Shown here: piece by piece, positions 45,937-55,878 of the stretch
Numbering within the stretch: position 1 is the first letter of the stretch
Layout of the letters: every line of letters begins with the position of its first letter
NCBI RefSeq assembly: GCF_021655115.1
Contig: NZ_PPXY01000013.1
Coordinates: 1-64,000, forward strand
Direction of reading: 5' to 3'
Length of the DNA: 64,000 bases
Source of the DNA: Clostridium sp. Cult3
GTDB lineage: Bacteria; Bacillota; Clostridia; Tissierellales; Tepidimicrobiaceae
Program-made: the position numbers and the translations under genes
Notes under the pieces: model-generated
What the model was told of the DNA's origin: nothing
What the model saw: the letters and a program-made list of their open reading frames with translations, nothing else
Databases searched by the model: none

Positions 45937-47325
45937 ATGAGAGTAGATATAAAAGAGATTTTCAAAGACCCAGAAAAATTCCTGAATAAAGAAATAGAGA
46001 TAGAAGGTTGGATTAGAACCTTAAGGTCATCAAAAAAATTTGGATTTATTGAAGTAAATGATGGAACCTTTTTTACCAATTTACAAGTAGTATTTGATGA
46101 AAAATTAGAAAATTTCAAAGAGGTAGAAAAGTTACCTATAAGCAGTGCTATAGTAGTTAAAGGTTCATTAGTGAAAACTCCAGGAGCAAAACAGCCTTTT
46201 GAAATTCAGGCTAAGGAAATAATACTAGAGGGCGATTCTCATAAGGATTATCCTCTACAGAAGAAAAGGCATTCCTTTGAATATTTAAGAACTATTGCTC
46301 ATTTAAGGCCAAGAAGCAACACCTTTAATGCCGTGTTTAGGGTAAGATCCTTAACGGCCTACGCTATTCATAAATTTTTTCAGGATAGAGGGTTTGTGTA
46401 TGTTCATACTCCTATCATAACGGGTAGCGATGCAGAAGGTGCGGGAGAGATGTTTACCGTTACTAACTTAGATTTAACTAATGTGCCCTTAGACGATGAT
46501 AACCAGGTGGATTATTCCAAGGACTTTTTTGGTAAGGAAACCAATTTAACTGTAAGTGGTCAGCTTGAAGCTGAAGCCTATGCCTTGGCTTTTAAAAATG
46601 TATACACATTTGGACCTACATTTAGGGCTGAAAATTCCAACACTCCAAGACATGCAGCAGAGTTTTGGATGGTAGAACCGGAGATTGCTTTTGCAGATTT
46701 AAAGGATGATATGAATTTGGCAGAAGATATGATGAAATACATTATCCATTACGTAATGGATAATGCTAAGGAGGAGATGGAGTTTTTCAACTCCTTTATC
46801 GACAAGGGTTTGATGAATAGATTGGATAATATCGTAGGTTCAGATTTTGGGCATATTACCTATACAGAAGCCATAGATATATTGGAAAAATCACAAGAAA
46901 AATTTGAATATCCAGTAAAATGGGGAATAGATCTTCAAACGGAGCACGAAAGGTATATTTCAGAGAAAGTATTTAAAGGTCCAGTATTTGTTACTGACTA
47001 TCCAAAGGATATAAAGGCTTTTTATATGAGGCTAAACGATGATGAAAAGACTGTGGCAGCTATGGATTTATTGGTACCAGGAGTAGGAGAGATAATAGGT
47101 GGTAGTCAAAGGGAAGAAAGACTGGATATACTGGAGAGAAGAATAGAAGAAATGGGTATGGATAAAGAAGACTACTGGTGGTATTTGGAGTTAAGAAAAT
47201 ATGGTGGAACTAAACATGCAGGCTTTGGATTAGGCTTTGAAAGAGCAATTATGTATTTGACTGGAATGGCCAACATAAGAGATGTTATACCATTTCCAAG
47301 AACGGTTAAATCAGCAGAATTTTAA
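45937..47325 (+). CDS. asnS: Asparaginyl-tRNA synthetase
   Basis: Class IIb aminoacyl-tRNA synthetase, 462 residues. An N-terminal OB fold ([21 protein letters not shown]) binds the anticodon; the catalytic domain has [15 protein letters not shown], motif 2 [20 protein letters not shown] and motif 3 [15 protein letters not shown]. The [11 protein letters not shown] stretch is typical of AsnRS. ATG 45937 has AGAAAGGAGA upstream. An asparagine T-box leader precedes it, consistent with the product. Confidence 0.95.
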   Translation: MRVDIKEIFKDPEKFLNKEIEIEGWIRTLRSSKKFGFIEVNDGTFFTNLQVVFDEKLENFKEVEKLPISSAIVVKGSLVKTPGAKQPFEIQAKEIILEGDSHKDYPLQKKRHSFEYLRTIAHLRPRSNTFNAVFRVRSLTAYAIHKFFQDRGFVYVHTPIITGSDAEGAGEMFTVTNLDLTNVPLDDDNQVDYSKDFFGKETNLTVSGQLEAEAYALAFKNVYTFGPTFRAENSNTPRHAAEFWMVEPEIAFADLKDDMNLAEDMMKYIIHYVMDNAKEEMEFFNSFIDKGLMNRLDNIVGSDFGHITYTEAIDILEKSQEKFEYPVKWGIDLQTEHERYISEKVFKGPVFVTDYPKDIKAFYMRLNDDEKTVAAMDLLVPGVGEIIGGSQREERLDILERRIEEMGMDKEDYWWYLELRKYGGTKHAGFGLGFERAIMYLTGMANIRDVIPFPRTVKSAEF

Positions 47326-47353
47326 ATATATTTGGAATAAAGAATCGTATACC

Positions 47354-47382
47354 TTGATTTTTATAAATATATCTGTTATAAT
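47354..47382 (+). promoter_or_regulatory. SigA-type promoter of the leuS leader
   Basis: TTGATT at 47354-47359 and TATAAT at 47377-47382 with a 17-base spacer, just before the leucine T-box. Confidence 0.75.
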
Positions 47383-47399
47383 ACTTGATAAAATTGTAT

Positions 47400-47626
47400 A
47401 CTATCAATGATAGGAAGTAGTAAGCTTTCAGGTCAATTCTAGAGAGCTGTTGGTTGGTGTAAAACAGCATTGGTCCTAGCTGAACTCGTCCTTGAGTTGT
47501 TAAGGTGAAACTTAGTAGCTTTAGCCGGTAACCGCCGTTATGGTTTCAAGTGGATAGTAATACTATCAACTAGAGTGGTACCACGGAAATCTGCCTTTCG
47601 TCTCTATTTTGACGAAGGGTTTTTTA
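47400..47626 (+). promoter_or_regulatory. T-box riboswitch, leucine (CTC specifier)
   Basis: Second T-box leader. TGAA-CTC-G places the specifier CTC (Leu) at 47485-47487, followed by TCCTTGAGTT as in the asnS leader. The core AGAGTGGTACCACGG is at 47572-47586. The terminator pairs CCTTTCGTC (47594-47602) with GACGAAGGG (47611-47619), then seven T. It fills most of the 334-base gap between asnS and leuS. Confidence 0.93.
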
Positions 47627-47659
47627 TTTCTAATATTTAATAAACGAGGGGGTAATATC

Positions 47660-50071
47660 ATGAGAGAATATAGACCGTATGAAATTGAAAAGAAATGGCA
47701 AAACATATGGGATGAAAAAAAAGTATTTGAAACTAGTGAAGATACGACTAAACCAAAATTTTATGCCTTGATAGAGTTTCCCTATCCTTCAGGACAGGGT
47801 TTACATGTAGGGCATCCAAGACCTTATACTGCATTAGATATTCTTTCTAGGAAGAGGAGATTTCAAGGTTACAATGTATTGTTTCCCATGGGATGGGATG
47901 CTTTTGGATTACCTACGGAGAACTTTGCAATACAACATAAGATTCATCCAAAGGAAGTTACGGAAAAAAACGTAGCAATGTTCAAAAGACAATTAAAATC
48001 CATAGGCTTTTCCTTCGATTGGTCAAAAGAAATAGATACCACCGACCCTAACTACTATAAATGGACCCAATGGATATTTATTAAGATGTTTGAAAAAGGG
48101 TTAGCTTATAAACATGAAATGCCTATTAACTGGTGTCCTTCCTGTAAAGTAGGTTTGGCAAATGAAGAGGTAGTAGCAGGCGGTTGTGAAAGATGTGGAG
48201 GAGAAGTAATAAGAAAGACTAAAAATCAATGGATGCTGAAGATTACCGAATATGCTGACAGATTGATAGATGATTTAGACACTGTAGATTATATAGATAG
48301 CATAAAAATCCAACAGACCAACTGGATAGGCCGTTCAGAAGGTATGGAGGTAGATTTTAGAATATCAGGAAAAGAGGATGTACTAAAGGTATTTACTACT
48401 AGACCAGATACTTTATATGGGGCAACTTATATGGTTATTGCAGCAGAACATCCTCTTATTGAAAAATATGCTAATGAAATAGGAAATATGGATGAGATAA
48501 AAGAGTATCAAGAATATGCAAGTAAAAAATCAGATTTTGAAAGAACTGAACTGTCAAAAGAAAAAACGGGGGTGGAGATAAAAGGTATTAAGGCTATTAA
48601 TCCAGTCAATCAAAAGGAAATACCTATATGGATATCCGATTATGTACTGATGAGCTATGGAACTGGTGCTATTATGGCAGTACCTGCCCATGATAGTAGA
48701 GATTGGGAATTTGCTAATAAGTTCAATCTTCCTATAGTAGAAGTTGTAAAAGGTGGAGATATTGAAAAAGAAGCCTATACGGATACAGAATCAGGAATTT
48801 TAATTAATTCAGACCTTATTAATGGGTTAGAAGTTAAAGAAGCTATAGAAAAGATTAGCAATTGGCTTGAAGAACAAGGCCTTGGTGTAAGAAAAACTAA
48901 TTATAAGTTAAGGGATTGGGTATTTTCCCGTCAAAGATATTGGGGAGAACCTATACCACTAGTTCACTGTGATAAATGTGGCTGGGTGCCTGTCCCAGAA
49001 GATGAATTACCAGTAATGTTACCTGAGGTAAAGAACTATGAACCAACAGATACCGGAGAATCCCCTCTAGCTAATATGACGGATTGGGTAAATACCACTT
49101 GTCCGAAATGCGGTGGGGAAGCTAAAAGGGAAACGGATACTATGCCTCAATGGGCTGGATCATCCTGGTATTTTCTAAGGTATATAGATCCTCACAATGA
49201 TAATGAAATTGCAAGTAAAGAAAAATTAGAGTATTGGATGCCTGTAGATTGGTACAATGGCGGAATGGAACATACTACTCTACACCTATTGTACTCAAGA
49301 TTTTGGCACAAATTCTTATATGATATAGGCGTGGTGTCTTGTAAAGAGCCTTATAGTAAAAGGACGGCTCACGGTATGATCCTTGGAGAAAACCACGAGA
49401 AGATGTCGAAATCTAGAGGAAATGTAATTAATCCTGATGATATAGTAAATGAATATGGCGCCGATACCCTAAGGGCCTATGAAATGTTTATTGGAGATTT
49501 TGAAAAGAGTGTACCGTGGTCAGAAGATGGAGTTAAAGGCTGCAGAAGATTCCTGGAAAGGGTATGGAGATTACAGGATATTGTAGTTGATGGAGATATG
49601 TACTCTAGGGAATTGGAAACCAGTATTCATAAGACTATTAAGAAAGTATCAGATGATTATGAAAGCTTGAAGTTTAATACGGCTATAGCTGCATTAATGG
49701 CTTTGTCGAATGAGTTTAGCGATGTTGGTAGAATAACTAAGGAGGATTTTAGGACCTATCTAATCCTATTGAATCCAGTAGCCCCTCATATTACAGAAGA
49801 GCTGTGGGAAATTGTTGGCCTAGGAGGTATGCTACATGATCAGATTTGGCCAGAATATGATGAGGATAAAATTCAAGATGAAGTAATAGAGATGCCAGTT
49901 CAAGTTAATGGAAAGGTAAGGGGCAAAGTAATAGTAAATATAGATGATACCCAAGATATAGTTAGAGAGAAAGCTAAGAAAAATGAAAGCATAATAAAAC
50001 ATTTAGAAGGAAAAGAGGTAATAAAAGAGATATTTGTAATGGGGAAGATATACAATATAGTTGTAAAATAA
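47660..50071 (+). CDS. leuS: Leucyl-tRNA synthetase
   Basis: Class I synthetase, 803 residues. The HIGH-type motif is [17 protein letters not shown] is present near residue 575, and a CP1 editing domain lies between ([26 protein letters not shown] with the editing Asp). Two Cys pairs in the zinc-like insertion are visible (CPSCKVG, CERCGG). I chose ATG 47660 because GAGGGGG is 8 bases upstream; earlier in-frame starts fall inside the T-box terminator. Confidence 0.96.
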   Translation: MREYRPYEIEKKWQNIWDEKKVFETSEDTTKPKFYALIEFPYPSGQGLHVGHPRPYTALDILSRKRRFQGYNVLFPMGWDAFGLPTENFAIQHKIHPKEVTEKNVAMFKRQLKSIGFSFDWSKEIDTTDPNYYKWTQWIFIKMFEKGLAYKHEMPINWCPSCKVGLANEEVVAGGCERCGGEVIRKTKNQWMLKITEYADRLIDDLDTVDYIDSIKIQQTNWIGRSEGMEVDFRISGKEDVLKVFTTRPDTLYGATYMVIAAEHPLIEKYANEIGNMDEIKEYQEYASKKSDFERTELSKEKTGVEIKGIKAINPVNQKEIPIWISDYVLMSYGTGAIMAVPAHDSRDWEFANKFNLPIVEVVKGGDIEKEAYTDTESGILINSDLINGLEVKEAIEKISNWLEEQGLGVRKTNYKLRDWVFSRQRYWGEPIPLVHCDKCGWVPVPEDELPVMLPEVKNYEPTDTGESPLANMTDWVNTTCPKCGGEAKRETDTMPQWAGSSWYFLRYIDPHNDNEIASKEKLEYWMPVDWYNGGMEHTTLHLLYSRFWHKFLYDIGVVSCKEPYSKRTAHGMILGENHEKMSKSRGNVINPDDIVNEYGADTLRAYEMFIGDFEKSVPWSEDGVKGCRRFLERVWRLQDIVVDGDMYSRELETSIHKTIKKVSDDYESLKFNTAIAALMALSNEFSDVGRITKEDFRTYLILLNPVAPHITEELWEIVGLGGMLHDQIWPEYDEDKIQDEVIEMPVQVNGKVRGKVIVNIDDTQDIVREKAKKNESIIKHLEGKEVIKEIFVMGKIYNIVVK

Positions 50072-50086
50072 TATAAAATATGTAAC

Positions 50087-50130
50087 AATAGTCCTACTAT
50101 ACTAATAGAGTATAGTGGGATTATTTTGTT
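50087..50130 (+). terminator. Terminator of leuS
   Basis: A 17-base arm 50087-50103 pairs with 50109-50125 (G-U pairs allowed), with loop AATAG, then TTGTTT. It lies 16 bases after the leuS stop. Confidence 0.75.
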
Positions 50131-50146
50131 TAGAGGAGGTCATATA

Positions 50147-50974
50147 ATGAACAAGATCAAAATAATAACTGATAGTACCAGCTATATTTCAAAGGAATAT
50201 GCAGAGGCAAACCATATATCCATTGTGCCCCTAAATTATACCTTTGATGGGGAAACAGAGAAGGAAGGATTTCCCGGGGAATTCCATGAATTTTTCGATA
50301 AGCTGAGTAGTACGAATTTGTTTCCTACAACTTCACAACCAGCCACGGGAGATTTTTTATTAGAGTTTGAAAAGGCATTTTCCCAGGGTTATGATGAAAT
50401 AATAGCAATTCTTTTATCTTCTAAACTGAGCGGTACCTATAATAGCGCTATGTTAGCTAGGGATATATTAGGAGATGAAAGGATTACTATTGTAGATTCA
50501 AATCAAGCTGCTTCAAATTTACGATTTCTGGTGGAAGATGCTGTAGAAATGGTTAAGGATGGTAAGACCAGTCAATATGTAGTATCTCATATGGAAAGCA
50601 AGAAACATAGTATGGCCATATATTTTACAGTAGATTCATTGGAGTTTTTAAGAAGAGGTGGCAGGCTTACCAGTTTTCAATCAGCTGTTGGTTCTGTATT
50701 AAATATAAAACCAATTATAGAGCTTAAATATGGAGAATTAATATTATTGGAAAAAGTGCGGGGGAAAACCAAAGCTTTAAAGGGGATTATTGGAAAAATA
50801 CCTGCGGATGTTGAAGCTATAAGTGTGAGTCATATATTAAGTGAGAGAGAGGCTCAAAAAATAAAGGCAGAATTAGAATATAGGCATCCAAAAGCTAGTA
50901 TTAGCATAGATGTTCTTGGGCCAGTTATTGGTTGCCATTTAGGGGCTGGTGGTATAGGTATATGTTTTTATTAA
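50147..50974 (+). CDS. DegV family fatty-acid-binding protein
   Basis: 275-residue DegV protein. KIITDSTSYISKEYAE is at the N-terminus, the acyl-binding TTSQPATGDFLLEFEKA near residue 60, SSKLSGTYNSAMLA near 92, and FLRRGGRLTSFQSAVGSVLNIKPI in the second domain. Homologues bind fatty acids for the FakA kinase, which is not in this window. ATG 50147 has a perfect AGAGGAGGT. Confidence 0.92.
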   Translation: MNKIKIITDSTSYISKEYAEANHISIVPLNYTFDGETEKEGFPGEFHEFFDKLSSTNLFPTTSQPATGDFLLEFEKAFSQGYDEIIAILLSSKLSGTYNSAMLARDILGDERITIVDSNQAASNLRFLVEDAVEMVKDGKTSQYVVSHMESKKHSMAIYFTVDSLEFLRRGGRLTSFQSAVGSVLNIKPIIELKYGELILLEKVRGKTKALKGIIGKIPADVEAISVSHILSEREAQKIKAELEYRHPKASISIDVLGPVIGCHLGAGGIGICFY

Positions 50975-51055
50975 TAGTGGTCTATGGTAATAGTACAAGA
51001 ATATGATATAATTATTACGACAGTATTTTTCTAAAATTTAGCGGAGGTGTATTTG

Positions 51056-52012
51056 ATGAGAAAGATTTTAGTTACTGGTGCCCTAGGGCAGATTGGCTCT
51101 GAACTCACTATGGGGCTAAGAAAAATATATGGCAATGACAATGTAGTTGCCAGTAGTAGAAGGATAAAAGAAGGTCATGAAGATGTAATGGAATCAGGTG
51201 CTTTTGAGGTACTTGACATTACCGATGGTGCAAAGGTAGCAGAGATAGTTAAAAAACACAAGGTGAATACCATAATAAACCTTGCTGCTGTCCTATCTGC
51301 TGTTGGAGAAAAAAATCCACAACAGGCATGGAATGTCAATATGAATGGATTATATAATGTATTGGAAGTAGCAAGAGAAGAAAATTGTGCTGTATTTACT
51401 CCTAGTTCTATAGCAGCTTTTGGTCCTTCCACTCCTAAAGATAATACACCACAAGACACTATACAAAGGCCAAATACCATGTATGGAGTTACAAAAGTGG
51501 CTGGAGAGTTACTATGCGACTACTATTATCATAAGTTTGGAGTAGATACAAGAGGAGTACGTTTTCCAGGGTTGATATCCTATGAAACGTTGCCTGGTGG
51601 TGGAACTACTGATTATGCAGTACATATCTACTATGAGGCTTTAAAAAATAAAAAATATACCAGCTTTATAGCTGAAGGAACCAAAATGGATATGATGTAT
51701 ATGCCTGACGCATTGAACGCCATTACCCAGTTATTAGAAGCAGATCCAAATAAACTAATTCATAGAAATGCCTTTAATGTTACTGCCATGAGTTTTGAAC
51801 CTGAAGAGATTGCAGCATCAATTAAAAAGATTATTCCTGAGTTTGAAATGGACTATGATGTAGATCCAGAAAGACAAGCAATAGCTGATTCATGGCCAAA
51901 CTCTTTGGATGATTCAGCAGCTAGGGAAGAATGGGGCTGGGATCCAAAGTATGATTTAGATGCTATGACAGAGGACATGCTAGAAAAGCTTAAAGTTAAA
52001 TTAGGTCTTTAA
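51056..52012 (+). CDS. L-threonine 3-dehydrogenase, SDR (epimerase-like) type
   Basis: Extended SDR of 318 residues: Rossmann motif TGALGQIGSEL at 7-17 and catalytic Tyr-x3-Lys in MYGVTKVAGELL. Substrate-linked GGGTTDYAVHIYYEAL and DSWPNSLDDSAAREEWGW are characteristic of the short-chain threonine dehydrogenases. It would oxidise L-threonine to 2-amino-3-ketobutyrate, in line with amino-acid fermentation. The usual partner kbl is not adjacent. ATG 51056 is 8 bases after GGAGG. Confidence 0.88.
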   Translation: MRKILVTGALGQIGSELTMGLRKIYGNDNVVASSRRIKEGHEDVMESGAFEVLDITDGAKVAEIVKKHKVNTIINLAAVLSAVGEKNPQQAWNVNMNGLYNVLEVAREENCAVFTPSSIAAFGPSTPKDNTPQDTIQRPNTMYGVTKVAGELLCDYYYHKFGVDTRGVRFPGLISYETLPGGGTTDYAVHIYYEALKNKKYTSFIAEGTKMDMMYMPDALNAITQLLEADPNKLIHRNAFNVTAMSFEPEEIAASIKKIIPEFEMDYDVDPERQAIADSWPNSLDDSAAREEWGWDPKYDLDAMTEDMLEKLKVKLGL

Positions 52013-52020
52013 TATATAAT

Positions 52021-52051
52021 GGACAAGGAATTTTCCTTGTCCGTTTATTTT
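52021..52051 (+). terminator. Terminator of the threonine dehydrogenase gene
   Basis: GGACAAGGAA pairs perfectly with TTCCTTGTCC across a 2-base centre (a slightly larger loop in practice). GTTTATTTTT follows. Confidence 0.85.
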
Positions 52052-52130
52052 TGTGCATTAAATAGCATATAAACTCCATCTTTATTATAGATATAGAATT
52101 AGAATACTACATTTAAAAGGGGGAGTTTAG

Positions 52131-53189
52131 TTGAAATGTGTGATATTATGTGCAGGAGTCGGAAGAAGGTTACAACCTATTACCCATACTATTCCCAAAC
52201 AATTAATACCCATAGCCAATACGCCATTACTCGTGCATAGCATAAGAAAGTTGTTAAGTATAGGTATAGAAGACATAGGAATAGTAGTAAATAGACAAAA
52301 TAAAAGCATATTTGAAAGTATATTAACTTGTTATTTCAGTAGGGGGTTTCACTATATAATTCAAGATAGCCCGAAAGGAATTGCCCATGGACTTTTATCT
52401 ACTGAAGATTTTGTTGGAAAAGAGAAGTTCATATTACTATTGGGGGATAATTCCTATGATATTGGAGTAGAAAGATTTGTGGAGGATTTTATGCAGGGTA
52501 AAGATAACTGCAAGATTCTATTAAAAAAGGTTGATAATCCAGAGGAGTATGGAGTAGCTTACATTGAAGAAGGAAATATTATTTTTATAGAGGAGAAACC
52601 TAAAACTGCCTTTAGTAATTGGGCTATTACAGGTATATATGGTTTTGATCACAATGTTTTTAAAGCATGTAAAGGGATTCAGCCTTCAAAACGGGGAGAA
52701 TATGAAATCACCGATGCTATAACCTGGTTATTGAATAATGATTATAGGGTTGGATACAATATTTTGGAGGGCCATTGGCAGGATGTGGGAAGTCCAATAG
52801 ATGCAATAGTAGAAAATGCTTATAGATTAAGCTTAATAGATAACGAATTATCAGGAGAAATAATTGACTCTCAAATAGTAGGAAAAGTAATATTAGGGAA
52901 AGGGTCTACTATCTATAATAGCTTAATAAGAGGTCCAGTAATAATTGGAGATAACTCAATAATAAAATATTCCTATGTGGGTCCCTACACATCAATAGGA
53001 GAAAAGGTAAATATTGATAGATCATGCGTTGAAAATTCCATAATTTTAGATTATAGCATAATTTCAGGAGTAGATGATATGATAGACTATTCAATTGCTG
53101 GAAAGGGATCTATAATTACTAAGGAGAAGGGATTAAAAGCTGTTAATAGATTTATTTTGGGCGAAAACGCAAAGATATATCTAAAATAG
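52131..53189 (+). CDS. Glucose-1-phosphate thymidylyltransferase-like nucleotidyltransferase, long form
   Basis: 352-residue sugar-phosphate nucleotidyltransferase. CAGVGRRLQPITHTIPKQLIP is the nucleotide loop, LLGDNSYD binds metal, and the C-terminal third shows hexapeptide-type repeats (SQIVGKVILGKGSTIYNSLI) forming a left-handed beta helix. The long form with this helix resembles archaeal and actinobacterial RmlA-like enzymes rather than the short RmlA. The nucleotide and sugar are not fixed by sequence. TTG 52131 follows AAAAGGGGGAG. It converges on a glycosyltransferase island and may supply its sugar donor. Confidence 0.8.
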   Translation: MKCVILCAGVGRRLQPITHTIPKQLIPIANTPLLVHSIRKLLSIGIEDIGIVVNRQNKSIFESILTCYFSRGFHYIIQDSPKGIAHGLLSTEDFVGKEKFILLLGDNSYDIGVERFVEDFMQGKDNCKILLKKVDNPEEYGVAYIEEGNIIFIEEKPKTAFSNWAITGIYGFDHNVFKACKGIQPSKRGEYEITDAITWLLNNDYRVGYNILEGHWQDVGSPIDAIVENAYRLSLIDNELSGEIIDSQIVGKVILGKGSTIYNSLIRGPVIIGDNSIIKYSYVGPYTSIGEKVNIDRSCVENSIILDYSIISGVDDMIDYSIAGKGSIITKEKGLKAVNRFILGENAKIYLK

Positions 53190-53220
53190 CAAAGGCAATA
53201 GATTGTTATTGCCTTTGCTA
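53187..53220. terminator. Bidirectional terminator between convergent genes
   Basis: A perfect 14-bp stem (53187-53200 with 53207-53220). On the minus strand TTTTAG follows; on the plus strand there is no T run. It overlaps the stop of the nucleotidyltransferase. Confidence 0.75.
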
Positions 53221-53233
53221 CAAAGTTTGAAGC

Positions 53234-54295
53234 TTAAATTTGTTTATTGTTGGTTTGAGTTAATAATAAAAGTTTATTTACCCTTGAATGCCAATTATGT
53301 TTTTTTAACCAATGCTCAACATTGACTGTTTTTAAATCATTGTCTAAGATAGACTTTACTAAATGTAAAAATTGCTTATCGTTTTTTGCTAAAAAAACAT
53401 TTGGCATTTCCTTTAACTCAGGCATATTAGTAGAAACTACTGGTAATCCCATAGCCAAGTATTCATATACCTTTAAGGGATTGACTCCAAAGGTCAGATC
53501 ATTCACTTTAAAAGGGATAAGTCCTAGCTGAAAATGGAACAAATAAGCTGGTAGTTCATATTGGGGTTTTAACCCAACAAAGTGAACATTTGAGGGAACT
53601 AAACCATCGAATTGGTCATTGTATTCACCTATCAACACTATATTATAATTAGAATACTTATTTGCTAGTTTGATAATAAGGTGTATATCAAACCAAGAAC
53701 CCCACAGGGCGCCTACATATCCTATTATAGGATTATCAGGTAGATCGATGGGTCTATTATAATGAATATGTGGATTGAACAATATATCATCATAGGCATT
53801 AGGAATTAAATGAACCAATCTATTAGTTTTTTGTTCTAATCTTTTCTTCAAAGAAAGAGCTGTTGCGGTTAATATATTGGCCAGGTCTATAATTTTCCAT
53901 TCTATTTTTATATCATACCAACCTTTTCCTAGCTCCGTATCCCAAGGATCGATAAGCTCATAGATGATATTTGATGCTAAGTTTTTAAAACTATTAATAA
54001 TTGGTAGAAAGCTTGGGTGAGGAACCTCAATGAGGATTATCAGCTTAATATCCTTTTTTAAGTTTTTAATAAATTTCGAAATGGAAAATCTATTAACGTG
54101 CATGGTTTTGAAGTTTTCATTTTCTATTAGTGTTTGAGAATTGCCTTTTTCTATATAATCTATAGCGTAGACATAGGTAATATGATGGCCATAACCTAAC
54201 AGTGTTTTTGCTATTTGAGCTGCTCTTTGCCCACCCCCACTATTTTGGAAGGGAACTCCTGTAAGGATTAGCCATTGGGTGGAGACCTTTGACAT
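53234..54295 (-). CDS. Glycosyltransferase, GT4-like
   Basis: 353 residues with a GT-B pattern. The N-terminal GGGQRAAQIAKTLLGYGHHITY is the acceptor-side glycine loop, NAYDDILFNP marks the domain junction, IIGYVGALWGSWFDI is the start of the C-terminal domain, and the donor-site GVNPLKVYEYLAMGLPVVSTNMPEL follows. Donor and acceptor are unknown. It is last of a minus-strand set with two GT2 enzymes and an interrupted amidohydrolase. The start is one base after the amidohydrolase stop. Confidence 0.85.
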   Translation of the reverse strand: MSKVSTQWLILTGVPFQNSGGGQRAAQIAKTLLGYGHHITYVYAIDYIEKGNSQTLIENENFKTMHVNRFSISKFIKNLKKDIKLIILIEVPHPSFLPIINSFKNLASNIIYELIDPWDTELGKGWYDIKIEWKIIDLANILTATALSLKKRLEQKTNRLVHLIPNAYDDILFNPHIHYNRPIDLPDNPIIGYVGALWGSWFDIHLIIKLANKYSNYNIVLIGEYNDQFDGLVPSNVHFVGLKPQYELPAYLFHFQLGLIPFKVNDLTFGVNPLKVYEYLAMGLPVVSTNMPELKEMPNVFLAKNDKQFLHLVKSILDNDLKTVNVEHWLKKHNWHSRVNKLLLLTQTNNKQI

Positions 54296-54296
54296 A

Positions 54297-55058
54297 TTAT
54301 GTTTCCTCCTTTAACTGTGAAAATAACATAGTTGCATTTTTCCAAAGTATTTTTTCTTTATCTTCCAAACATAATTCTCCATTAATGACTCTAGATAATT
54401 GAGACTGAGGAAGATGAAGGGGCATATCAGTGCCAAAGACAATCCTACTGCTACCAATTCTTTTTACCGACTCTTCCAACAATCCGCTTAGATGAATGGC
54501 CAAAGATGACGTATCTATAAATGTATTTTCATTTTTAGTTTTAGCCAGAAATTCAATCTGTGTCAATACATCATAATATCCTTTAAAACCATTACCTAAG
54601 TGAGCAAATATCACTGGTACTTAAGGATACTTGTCAGCTATACTTATAGATTTTTCTATATCTACAAAAGGTTCTTTTACCCCTGAATGGGTAATTACCG
54701 ACCATTTATAATATTTAGCTACTTCTAATATTTTATTAAAATAGTTAACTAGTTCATAATTTTGCCAAGTAGGATGAACTTTTATACCAAGGATCTTTTT
54801 ATCCTTAGGCAGCCTGTGCCACCAGTAAGGTATCCTTGGATCTACTGTATACCATTGCCAAAGCTTGGGATTGTTCATACAAACTTGAGTTAAGCAATTG
54901 TTTTCTGCCATACCATTATCCAGCACATCTAAGGAGGACACTATTAAACCTGTTATATCAGGATTTTGAAGCCATGATTTCAAAGGTTCTACACCATAGG
55001 GCACCCAATCTGGATATAGACCTTTATTATAATAATGTCCATGGATATCAATTATCAT
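54297..55058 (-). pseudogene. Amidohydrolase-family gene interrupted by one in-frame TAA
   Basis: Two pieces lie in the same frame: 145 residues (55058 down to the stop at 54621-54623) and a second piece that continues through VPVIFAHLGNG to 54297. Together they make one amidohydrolase-2 (TIM-barrel) protein of about 253 residues. It has the metal motif DIHGHYY at the start, VITHSGV, FAHLGNGF and the C-terminal FGTDMPLHLP. The break reads ...ADKYP-stop-VPVIFAHLG; a single change (for example AAA to TAA) explains it. Either a pseudogene, a sequencing error, or two coexpressed halves. Confidence 0.8.
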
Positions 55059-55099
55059 GAAATCACCTCAATATACAATATGCAATAATTTATTGGAGG

Positions 55100-55861
55100 T
55101 TATATATCTACGTAAGGAATAAAATCGTCAACCTGTCCCAGGTTATGGCAATATAACTTCATTAGATCATTATTACTAATTTGCCAGGTGTGTTTATCTA
55201 AGGTTGAATGTCTAATATATACAAGATGATATGGATTACCAGAGTAAATTTTTAGCCCTCTGTCGATGCAATCTATACAGAATAGTAGATCTTCTGATAT
55301 AGATACATCGCGAAACTGTACGAAATTAAATAAATCTTTCTTAAATATAAAGCTAGAACCATTTATGAAATTTACATACCGATTTTCTAGACCAGGATCT
55401 TTAACAGCTAAAGTTTTGTTTTCTATAAAATAAACAAAAATAGTTGCTTTACCAATTAAACTTGCATTTGTATAGTCAAAGTGTCTTATAGAATCCGATA
55501 GATATTTAGGACCATAATAATCATCATCATCAAATTTTGCAATAATATCATGCTTAGCTTTGTGGACTCCAAAATTTAAACATCTACCTAAAGATGTACT
55601 TTCATCTATTTTAAATATCCTTATATTTTGATATTCAAGTATTTTGTTTCTCCATTTATATTCATCTATTTTATTGTTGTTAATAATTATCAGCAATTCC
55701 TTTAAATCTATATTCTGTCTATTAAAGTTATCTAGTATATTATTAATGCTGCCTTCTTTGTTGGTGCAGGTTATAACCGATACAGGCCTATCTACTGAAA
55801 GAGTTTTATTGCATTTTTTAATTAAAAACTGATGGATAGATTTATTAACTGGGTTTTTCAT
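55100..55861 (-). CDS. Glycosyltransferase family 2 protein, copy 2
   Basis: GT-A-fold glycosyltransferase. The N-terminal VSVITCTNKEGSINNIL, the conserved SLGRCLNFGVHKAKHDI and the metal motif AKFDDDDYYGPKYLSD are visible; HTWQISNNDL lies near the C-terminus. I chose the start at 55861 because GAGGA lies 8 bases upstream, and the resulting MKNPVNKSI matches the start of its paralogue. It is 253 residues. It aligns end to end with the next upstream gene, ending in the same YVDI. Confidence 0.85.
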   Translation of the reverse strand: MKNPVNKSIHQFLIKKCNKTLSVDRPVSVITCTNKEGSINNILDNFNRQNIDLKELLIIINNNKIDEYKWRNKILEYQNIRIFKIDESTSLGRCLNFGVHKAKHDIIAKFDDDDYYGPKYLSDSIRHFDYTNASLIGKATIFVYFIENKTLAVKDPGLENRYVNFINGSSFIFKKDLFNFVQFRDVSISEDLLFCIDCIDRGLKIYSGNPYHLVYIRHSTLDKHTWQISNNDLMKLYCHNLGQVDDFIPYVDI

Positions 55862-55878
55862 CGACGGATTCCTCATGA

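Noticed and set aside
54621-54623. Recoding of the in-frame stop in the amidohydrolase as selenocysteine or pyrrolysine.
   Set aside because: The codon is TAA, not TGA or TAG, so neither system applies.
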